Part shown: piece by piece, positions 62,701 through 64,000 of the stretch | Layout: every line of letters begins with the position of its first letter | How positions within the stretch are numbered: position 1 is the first letter of the stretch | From: Diadema setosum | Lineage: Eukaryota; Echinodermata; Echinoidea; Diadematoida; Diadematidae | Assembly: GCF_964275005.1 (NCBI RefSeq) | Contig: NC_092700.1 | Coordinates: 17,455,649-17,519,648 of the forward strand | Length of the DNA: 64,000 nt | Reading direction: 5' to 3' | The notes under the pieces: model-generated | Database searches by the model: none | What the model was told of the DNA's origin: nothing | What the model saw: only the letters and a program-made list of their open reading frames with translations | Made by a program: the position numbers and the translations under genes

Positions 62701-63896
62701 GCGAGAAATCAATCGGCCTACATCTGCATGAATCGTCCACACTATTTTGTCAGACGGCATCGGACACATTTTATACCTACCGATGACCGTGACCTCAAAA
62801 GTGCACGTTGCCTGGTTACCCTCCGTGTCCGTGGCAGTGGCGGTGACCGTCTGCTGGCCGATCGGATACGTGCCAGGTGACAGGTCAGTGGAGATGGTCA
62901 CTTGGCCGGAATTATCCGTGGCCGTCGGCTCTGACCACGTTACAGGGGCAGTGGATTGACCATCGGCAACAGTGACCGTCACGTTATCGGGGCATTGGAT
63001 AATCGGAGCCTCTCCGTCTGAAAAAAAAAAATATATCAGAACCAAACTCATCATAGCATATTAAGCATAACAATTTCAAAGACAAATGTTCGCTTGGAGG
63101 AAATAATTTGATCCATCTGCCATTTAAAAATATATATATATCCTCTGTGCATGTTCATGTTGGAACGCTATTTGACATTAATTCTAGGTTATATAATGTT
63201 GTTAAAGACGTAAATTTTATGTGATGAAAATCAACCACAAAAGTGATTACAACACTGGTGTAGTGATAAACAGTGGATAATTTGACTCTCGAAGTTAGGT
63301 CTCCATGCGATTGAGTATGGTCTGTTCCACATTGTTTTGTCGGTGCATCATTTTATGTGGTTCACAATCATACTTCAACCTAACAATTTGTATTATATCC
63401 TTGTCTAAGATCCAAGTATGTGAGTATTACGTAATGTTGTAGTTGTTGAATGGACTTCCTCTTTTGAACTCAAATCACACAATATCATAATACTGTACTT
63501 TAACCATCATCAGCATCCCTGCCATCGGAATATCAAACTGACTTACTTCCTTTGCATGAGACAATTAATAAAATCATACATTTTCTTCCTTTCATAATTT
63601 GGGTACTGCCAACTGTTCATGATGTTGATGTCATTACTCGTTTCAGCAATTCCAGCCTAGCCACAAACCTGTCAAAGTCACGTTAAAGCGACACTCGGCC
63701 GAGTTTCCCGAGGGATCTGTGGCGACTACGGTGACGGTGGTAGTTCCCAGGGTCAGGTCAGAAGCAGAGGGACTGGTGACGAGACTATCAATGGACCCCG
63801 AGTTGTCCGTGGCTTGTGGGTCGTCCCAGGTAACAGGGTCTGAAGACAAGACTGCTGTGACGTCATCTGGGCACTGGAGCACTGGATCCTCCAAGT
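27626..63896 (-). CDS. Giant mosaic extracellular protein with two serine protease domains (5' end outside window)
   Basis: Thirty-two exons read continuously in frame from 63896 down to a TGA at 27626-27628: 6392 bases, 2129 residues, all introns GT-AG. Order from N to C: HYR x6, LDLa, trypsin-like protease, frizzled, CUB, LDLa x3, CUB, SEA, Thr/Pro linker, CUB, LDLa, CUB, LDLa x2, frizzled, trypsin-like protease. Almost every module boundary is a phase 1 intron, the mark of exon-shuffled extracellular proteins. Each protease uses four exons with the same phases (1, 2, 1, 0). Both have R-IVGG activation sites and complete His/Asp/Ser triads. The first domain does not end in a stop but splices in frame to frizzled. 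The role is unknown; a secreted or matrix-bound processing protease is likely. Corin shares frizzled, LDLa and trypsin but has one protease and no HYR or CUB. The upstream exons and any signal peptide are not in the window. Confidence 0.9.
28244..28595. mobile_element. TIR element starting GGGAGCTTTAGATTT, copy 1
   Basis: The left end GGGAGCTTTAGATTTTGACG and the right end AAATCTAAAGCTCCC are inverted repeats, extended inside by GCGCGGACGTT / AACGTCCGCGCG. TA flanks both sides. A relative lies at 49437-49940. Confidence 0.9.
28707..28755. repeat. CA dinucleotide microsatellite
   Basis: About 24 CA units between protease 2 exons c and d. Confidence 0.95.
28773..28862. repeat. Short inverted-repeat element TTAACC...GGGTTAA, copy 2
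   Basis: TTAACCCTCTGC at the left and GGCACAGAAAAGGGTTAA at the right, about 90 bp, with GTGAAATTTG inside as in the copy at 56960. It ends 19 bases from the donor of the exon ending at 28881. Confidence 0.82.
28881..29020 (-). CDS. Serine protease 2, exon c
   Basis: Covers [13 protein letters not shown] to [15 protein letters not shown]. Position 189 is Asp, so trypsin-like cleavage after Lys/Arg is expected. Phase 1 start, phase 0 end before GTGAGT. Confidence 0.95.
29795..30054 (-). CDS. Serine protease 2, exon b: catalytic Asp
   Basis: Catalytic Asp in [13 protein letters not shown], then YVRPICLA and [11 protein letters not shown]. Phase 2 start, phase 1 end. Confidence 0.95.
30384..32670. 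mobile_element. 2.3-kb non-coding element with AGGTGATCCGA terminal repeats
   Basis: It begins AGGTGATCCGA and ends CTCGGATCACCT. AATT flanks both ends (30380-30383 and 32671-32674), consistent with a 4-bp target duplication. The right end also forms a perfect 12-bp-arm hairpin (32641-32670). Inside are a 561-bp tandem duplication and a CG-rich stretch with GCGCGCGC runs (32040-32330). No coding capacity was seen. It fills most of the intron between protease 2 exons a and b. Confidence 0.75.
30440..31640. repeat. 561-bp tandem duplication carrying four TGACCTTTGACC motifs
   Basis: Matching positions are exactly 561 bp apart: TGACCTTTGACC starts at 30546 and 31107, and again at 30695 and 31256. 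The copies are highly similar (for example CAAAAAGTGGTTATTTTGTG and CACCAAGATACAGGATGAAA in both). The motif is a DR1 arrangement of nuclear receptor half-sites. Confidence 0.9.
33352..33367. repeat. C16 homopolymer beside a donor site
   Basis: Sixteen C on the plus strand (G on the coding strand), starting 20 bases into the intron after exon 33388-33577. Confidence 0.95.
33388..33577 (-). CDS. Serine protease 2, exon a: activation site and His
   Basis: Propeptide cysteine in SSICGTRP, cleavage site QDR|IVGG and catalytic His in WAITAAHC. Phase 1 start, phase 2 end at GT|GTAAGT. A run of 16 G on the coding strand starts 20 bases into the intron. Confidence 0.95.
33885..34244 (-). CDS. Frizzled module 2 exon
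   Basis: A complete ten-cysteine frizzled domain in one exon, from [17 protein letters not shown] to TLFCRGPEG, including [10 protein letters not shown] and PCRRACEAI. Phase 1-1. The intron that splits frizzled 1 is absent here. Confidence 0.95.
34665..34790. repeat. Dispersed repeat, copy 2 (related to 15648-15775)
   Basis: ACCATTTGCAGATGAAAC and AAATGTGAGTTAGGGATAGA occur as in the first copy. It is inserted just beside the donor of the LDLa 7 exon. Confidence 0.85.
34801..34908 (-). CDS. LDLa module 7 exon
   Basis: Complete six-cysteine LDLa with [16 protein letters not shown]. Phase 1-1. A dispersed repeat ends within about 15 bases of its donor. Confidence 0.94.
35220..35315 (-). CDS. 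LDLa module 6 exon, four cysteines
   Basis: 96 bases, phase 1-1. [16 protein letters not shown] is intact, but the module has only four of the usual six cysteines. Confidence 0.88.
36017..36391 (-). CDS. CUB module 4 exon
   Basis: 375 bases, phase 1-1, with all four CUB cysteines (SSCPP, IHCVW, TDCEDDC) and [30 protein letters not shown] and STGFVLTV. Confidence 0.92.
36675..36791 (-). CDS. LDLa-like module 5 exon, degenerate
   Basis: Six cysteines, but the acidic site reads [16 protein letters not shown], weaker than in the other LDLa modules. Phase 1-1; the donor is CC|GTAGGT. Confidence 0.82.
37527..37569. repeat. TA dinucleotide microsatellite
   Basis: About 21 TA units in the intron after CUB 3. 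Confidence 0.95.
37594..37950 (-). CDS. CUB module 3 exon, no cysteines
   Basis: 357 bases, phase 1-1. CUB features [28 protein letters not shown] and [16 protein letters not shown] are present; no cysteine is present. Confidence 0.9.
37960..39130. other. Intron between Thr/Pro linker and CUB 3, nothing recognised
   Basis: AT-rich sequence without long frames or clear repeats. Confidence 0.6.
39138..39191 (-). CDS. Thr/Pro linker exon
   Basis: 54 bases, phase 1-1, coding a linker ending [11 protein letters not shown]. Probably O-glycosylated. It is supported by good splice sites and frame only. Confidence 0.72.
39639..39817 (-). CDS. SEA module, exon c
   Basis: Starts [12 protein letters not shown]: the G-S pair followed by hydrophobics is where self-cleaving SEA domains break. 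The acceptor is preceded by an unusual pure C run (15 C on the coding strand, 39822-39836). Phase 2 start, phase 1 end. Confidence 0.85.
39822..39836. repeat. G15 homopolymer forming the acceptor tract of SEA exon c
   Basis: On the coding strand it is C15 directly before GTAG|G, so the polypyrimidine tract is pure C. Confidence 0.93.
39840..40975. other. SEA intron b-c, nothing recognised
   Basis: AT-rich with short A runs; no exon or named repeat seen. Confidence 0.6.
40980..41041 (-). CDS. SEA module, exon b
   Basis: 62 bases coding [20 protein letters not shown], the middle of the SEA fold. Phase 0 start, phase 2 end. Confidence 0.83.
41992..42451. mobile_element. TIR element starting TGCTACAGTCACACACGGCCG
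   Basis: The last 21 bases are a near-perfect reverse complement of the start. The inside is full of CGACCCG and GGGTCGA words in both orientations. A second, truncated start of the same type (TGCTAGAATCACACACGGCCG, from 41905) lies immediately to the left, so one copy has landed beside or within another. Confidence 0.88.
42650..42765 (-). CDS. SEA module, exon a
   Basis: Starts [14 protein letters not shown] and contains [11 protein letters not shown], the N-terminal strand and helix of a SEA domain. Phase 1 start after AAATAG, phase 0 end before GTAATC. Confidence 0.8.
42787..43143. repeat. AAT trinucleotide microsatellite (about 350 bp)
   Basis: Long AAT/GAT/AGT repeats with a repeated AACAGTTATGATGATGATGAT motif (42880 and 42977). 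It lies between SEA exon a and CUB 2. The long open frames here are simple-sequence artefacts. Confidence 0.97.
43432..43779 (-). CDS. CUB module 2 exon, no cysteines
   Basis: 348 bases, phase 1-1. CUB features [29 protein letters not shown] and [16 protein letters not shown] are clear, but all four standard CUB cysteines are missing. Confidence 0.9.
43917..44310 (-). mobile_element. 3' end of a LINE (same family as 52090-52745), copy 1
   Basis: Read on the minus strand it ends GAATAAATTTTCTTTGTG then A, matching the end at 52745. The upstream words CAGGCAGCTACAAACA and ATTGGATACA (plus strand) are shared with 48277-48700. Confidence 0.8.
44993..45112 (-). CDS. LDLa module 4 exon
   Basis: Six cysteines with [11 protein letters not shown]. 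The usual CDG is CDF here, so calcium binding is less certain. Phase 1-1. Confidence 0.9.
45846..46022 (-). CDS. LDLa module 3 exon
   Basis: Cysteines and acidic site [18 protein letters not shown], then a non-LDLa tail of about 17 residues. The donor CTCC|GTAAAC is inferred: the frame would otherwise reach a TAA a few codons on. Confidence 0.85.
46085..46335. repeat. Three degenerate tandem copies of a CGCGATC...CTCGAGAT unit
   Basis: TACAAAATAGCGGGAT / TACAAAATAGTAGGAAT / TACAAAGTAGCGGGAT, each followed by CGCGATC, recur about every 80 bases, with the inverted end ATCCCGCTAATTTGCC. It resembles a fold-back element that has multiplied internally. Confidence 0.75.
46754..46882 (-). CDS. LDLa module 2 exon
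   Basis: Six cysteines with the acidic calcium site [16 protein letters not shown]. Phase 1-1. Confidence 0.92.
46999..47062. repeat. GATA tetranucleotide microsatellite
   Basis: About 16 GATA units plus degenerate flanks to about 47200. Confidence 0.96.
47721..48080 (-). CDS. CUB module 1 exon
   Basis: 360 bases, phase 1-1. CUB-like beta-sandwich pattern, with [10 protein letters not shown] at the start, [19 protein letters not shown] and a closing [10 protein letters not shown]. Only the first pair of CUB cysteines is present. Confidence 0.85.
48277..48700 (-). mobile_element. 3' end of a LINE (same family as 52090-52745), copy 2
   Basis: Shares GACAGGCAGCTACAAACA, the terminal AAATTTTATTCATTAACATTCAGGTAC-type block and inner words with 43917-44310. 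On the minus strand it ends in AATAAA and poly-A. Confidence 0.78.
48807..48921 (-). CDS. Frizzled module 1, exon b
   Basis: Supplies the last three of ten frizzled cysteines (TACADE, LPCETFP, LLCERG). Phase 0 start after TTACAG, phase 1 end. Confidence 0.9.
49437..49940. mobile_element. TIR element starting GGGAGCTTTAGATTT, copy 2
   Basis: The left end GGGAGCTTTAGATTTGCGA is identical for 15 bases to the copy at 28244. The right end TCGCAGATCTAAAGCTCGCC is the degenerate inverted repeat. Confidence 0.82.
50035..50127. repeat. AC/CG-rich dinucleotide repeat
   Basis: AC repeats with GCGCGCGCGC in the middle. Confidence 0.94.
50707..50748 (-). pseudogene. Partial duplicate of the frizzled 1 exon end, with donor site kept
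   Basis: On the minus strand it reads [14 protein letters not shown] followed by GTATGG, against [14 protein letters not shown] and GTACGG in the real exon. Five of the six differences from the exon are silent. Upstream the copy has a one-base loss and drifts. A third, worse copy lies near 50560-50600. It may be decayed duplicated sequence or part of an alternative exon. Confidence 0.7.
50872..51107 (-). CDS. Frizzled module 1, exon a
   Basis: First seven cysteines of a frizzled cysteine-rich domain, from [13 protein letters not shown] to LPCLQPCQE. Phase 1 start, phase 0 end at GAG|GTACGG. The adjoining intron holds a partial tandem copy of this exon's end. Confidence 0.93.
51676..51853 (-). 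CDS. Serine protease 1, exon d: catalytic Ser
   Basis: Starts GDSGSSLVC: the catalytic Ser is present but the usual GDSGGP is changed to GDSGSS. The 214-216 region reads SGN, and 226 is Asn in YPNIFARV. Both positions are normally Gly, so the S1 pocket is unusual. No stop; it splices in phase 1 to frizzled 1. Confidence 0.94.
52090..52745 (+). mobile_element. 5'-truncated LINE with RT zinc-binding domain and poly-A tail
   Basis: One frame (best from 52196 to 52501) reads [31 protein letters not shown], the CxxC...HxxxxC zinc-binding region found after RT in L1/Tx1-type elements. It ends with GAATAAATTTTCTTTGTG and A10 at about 52745. It is opposite in sense to the host gene, between protease 1 exons c and d. 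Stops occur before and after the best frame, so it is dead. Confidence 0.85.
52866..52925. repeat. GATA tetranucleotide microsatellite
   Basis: About 13 GATA units right after the LINE copy. Confidence 0.95.
53068..53207 (-). CDS. Serine protease 1, exon c
   Basis: Covers ADCREAIG to [14 protein letters not shown]. The residue at chymotrypsin position 189 is Ser, not Asp, so cleavage after Lys or Arg is not expected. Phase 1 start, phase 0 end before GTAAGC. Confidence 0.94.
53946..54223 (-). CDS. Serine protease 1, exon b: catalytic Asp
   Basis: Catalytic Asp in [13 protein letters not shown], then FVRPVCLE and VAVGWGRTG. Phase 2 start, phase 1 end. Confidence 0.95.
54363..54804. mobile_element. 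TIR element starting AGGCTGCTTTCACATAGAAG
   Basis: The 23-bp ends (54363-54385 and 54782-54804) are perfect inverted repeats. The inside has GAATAGCGAATAG and CGGGTATTCGGG words and no coding capacity. It lies between protease 1 exons a and b. Confidence 0.92.
55406..55601 (-). CDS. Serine protease 1, exon a: activation site and His
   Basis: Holds the propeptide cysteine (ASCG), the cleavage site PR|IVGG and the catalytic His in WAITAAHC. The donor CTCCA|GTAAGA leaves phase 2, the standard position just after the His exon. Confidence 0.95.
56030..56140. repeat. Inverted-repeat element with TTAGGG core, copy 3 (partial)
   Basis: CATTTGCTCCTGCGACAATTGCTC, then AAGGTTAGGGATAAGGTTAGGG. Matches 16165-16395 at its left end. 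Confidence 0.75.
56165..56287 (-). CDS. LDLa module 1 exon
   Basis: Six cysteines and the calcium-binding pattern [16 protein letters not shown], phase 1-1. It sits just before the first protease, the usual place for LDLa modules in mosaic proteases. Confidence 0.94.
56603..56678 (+). tRNA. tRNA-like sequence, anticodon AGT (Thr-like), probably degenerate or SINE-derived
   Basis: GGCTTTCA / TGAAAACC forms the acceptor stem with one C-A mismatch. The D arm GCTC..GAGC holds box A (TAGCTCAGTCGG). The anticodon loop CTAGTAA gives AGT. The T arm TCGGG-TTCGAAT-CCCGA holds a perfect box B. The anticodon stem has one T-T mismatch, and spacing to the D arm is off by one. It sits in an intron, antisense to the host gene. 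A tRNA pseudogene or SINE head is as likely as a working tRNA gene. Confidence 0.6.
56706..56782. repeat. TA then TG dinucleotide microsatellite
   Basis: About 24 TA units followed by about 13 TG units, starting about 27 bases after the tRNA-like sequence. Confidence 0.96.
56960..57048. repeat. Short inverted-repeat element TTAACC...GAGTTAA, copy 3
   Basis: TTAACCCTCTATGCGCCA at the left and CTGGCATAGAAAGAGTTAA at the right, with GTGAAATTTG inside. Confidence 0.82.
57136..57372 (-). CDS. HYR module 6 exon
   Basis: 237 bases, phase 1-1. More diverged than modules 1-5: [44 protein letters not shown]. Links directly to the first LDLa exon. Confidence 0.9.
57555..57794 (-). CDS. HYR module 5 exon
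   Basis: 240 bases, phase 1-1, with [24 protein letters not shown] and [20 protein letters not shown]. Confidence 0.92.
58562..58798 (-). CDS. HYR module 4 exon
   Basis: 237 bases, phase 1-1, with [25 protein letters not shown] and [19 protein letters not shown]. The donor is ATAG|GTGTGG. Confidence 0.92.
59148..59525. repeat. Three units of CCGCCATATTGGATTTCAAAATGGC
   Basis: The same quasi-palindromic block starts at about 59148, 59332 and 59489, each followed by related sequence (TCTACATTTGCGATTATCTCTGG, ATTGACTCGATTCTG). Each unit holds CCAT and ATGG motifs that look like YY1 sites in both directions. It lies directly before the decayed coding sequence at 59571. Confidence 0.88.
59571..60210 (+). 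pseudogene. Decayed copy of a conserved repeat-borne protein, family not named
   Basis: Reads [52 protein letters not shown], then a TGA at 59742-59744 that probably replaces Trp, [19 protein letters not shown], a frameshift near 59879, [10 protein letters not shown], another TGA, and [20 protein letters not shown] to a stop at 60208-60210. I recognise the motif set from multicopy genes in marine invertebrate genomes and take it as transposon-linked, but I cannot name the family with confidence. It is antisense to the host gene, between HYR exons 3 and 4. Confidence 0.72.
60346..61098. repeat. Recent tandem duplication, 384-bp period
   Basis: 60346-60714 and 60730-61098 match with about five differences (for example CTCTGTGG/CTTTGTGG, GACGTAATAA/GACATAATAA). 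The copies are about 98-99 percent alike, so the event is young. The right copy ends 52 bases from the donor of HYR exon 3. Confidence 0.93.
61150..61386 (-). CDS. HYR module 3 exon
   Basis: 237 bases, phase 1-1, with [25 protein letters not shown] and [18 protein letters not shown]. The donor is CAGG|GTGCGA, acceptable though not ideal. Confidence 0.92.
61544..61935. mobile_element. Foldback MITE bounded by TTAAAGGG/CCCTTTAA, copy 2
   Basis: TTTAAAGGGACTGTACAG at the left and CTGTACACACCCTTTAA at the right. The internal words AAATGGCTGAGATAT and ATATATCAGCCATTT are inverted. Same family as 19852-20350 without the internal duplication. Confidence 0.88.
62390..62680. mobile_element. Foldback element of GAGTCATACGAC-type words, copy 2
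   Basis: CACGAGTCATACGAC and GAGTTTGACACTAGGCAAATAAGGCCC on the left, and TCGAACTCGAG, GTACGACTCGTGGGC and GTGTCGAACTCGTG on the right. Same family as 25690-26040. Confidence 0.85.
62781..63017 (-). CDS. HYR module 2 exon
   Basis: 237 bases, phase 1-1. Contains [24 protein letters not shown] and [15 protein letters not shown], with the two HYR cysteines. Very similar to modules 3 and 4, as expected from tandem exon duplication. Confidence 0.93.
63018..63668. other. Intron between HYR 1 and HYR 2, nothing recognised
   Basis: AT-rich; only a short TA run near 63130 stands out. Confidence 0.65.
63669..63896 (-). CDS. Mosaic protease exon 1 of window: HYR module 1
   Basis: 76 codons' worth, phase 1 at both ends. 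Shows the HYR pattern: QCPDDV near the start, VTW..P.ATDNSGS in the middle, [15 protein letters not shown] near the end. Its phase 1 start requires an upstream exon beyond the window. 63897-64000 holds intron only. Confidence 0.9.
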
Positions 63897-64000
63897 CTGT
63901 AATGTACGAGAGTACCATTGTCAACATTCTGGGGTGAGATGTTATAACTTCAAATATCTACACACAGGTATTCCCCACCCCATTCACCCTCTCACTCCCT

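Overview
The window looks like a piece of a marine invertebrate deuterostome nuclear genome, most likely an echinoderm. I infer this from AT-rich introns and intergenic DNA packed with microsatellites and small inverted-repeat elements, GT-AG split genes, mosaic extracellular proteins built from HYR, CUB, LDLa, frizzled, SEA and trypsin modules, and a Ty3/gypsy element resembling the deuterostome Gmr1 group. The species cannot be named from sequence alone.

Layout. (1) 1-6298 is an LTR retrotransposon with two 175-bp LTRs that are identical over the 172 visible bases. It has an array of covarying hairpins in its leader, one intact 1118-residue gag-protease-RT-RNase H reading frame, and no visible integrase. 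(2) About 6300-12960 is a graveyard of decayed non-LTR reverse transcriptase ends, several diverged copies of one dispersed repeat, and microsatellites. (3) 13281-20837 (+) is a small four-exon gene for a predicted N-myristoylated protein of 326 residues that I do not recognise. (4) About 20840-27600 is intergenic and full of foldback elements. (5) From 27626 to the right edge, on the minus strand, 32 consecutive in-frame exons (6392 coding bases, 2129 residues, 5' end outside the window) encode one very large mosaic protein: HYR x6, LDLa, serine protease, frizzled, CUB, LDLa x3, CUB, SEA, Thr/Pro linker, CUB, LDLa, CUB, LDLa x2, frizzled, serine protease, stop. Its introns host LINE 3' ends, TIR elements, a tRNA-like sequence and a decayed repeat-borne coding sequence.

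How it works together. The plus-strand gene and the mosaic protease gene converge on the repeat-rich interval around 21-27.6 kb. The mosaic protein should be secreted or cell-surface and carries two complete catalytic triads with different S1 pockets. Frizzled plus LDLa plus trypsin recalls corin, but the two protease domains, six HYR modules, four CUBs and a SEA domain make a different architecture. No CRISPR array, rRNA gene or prokaryotic feature was seen.
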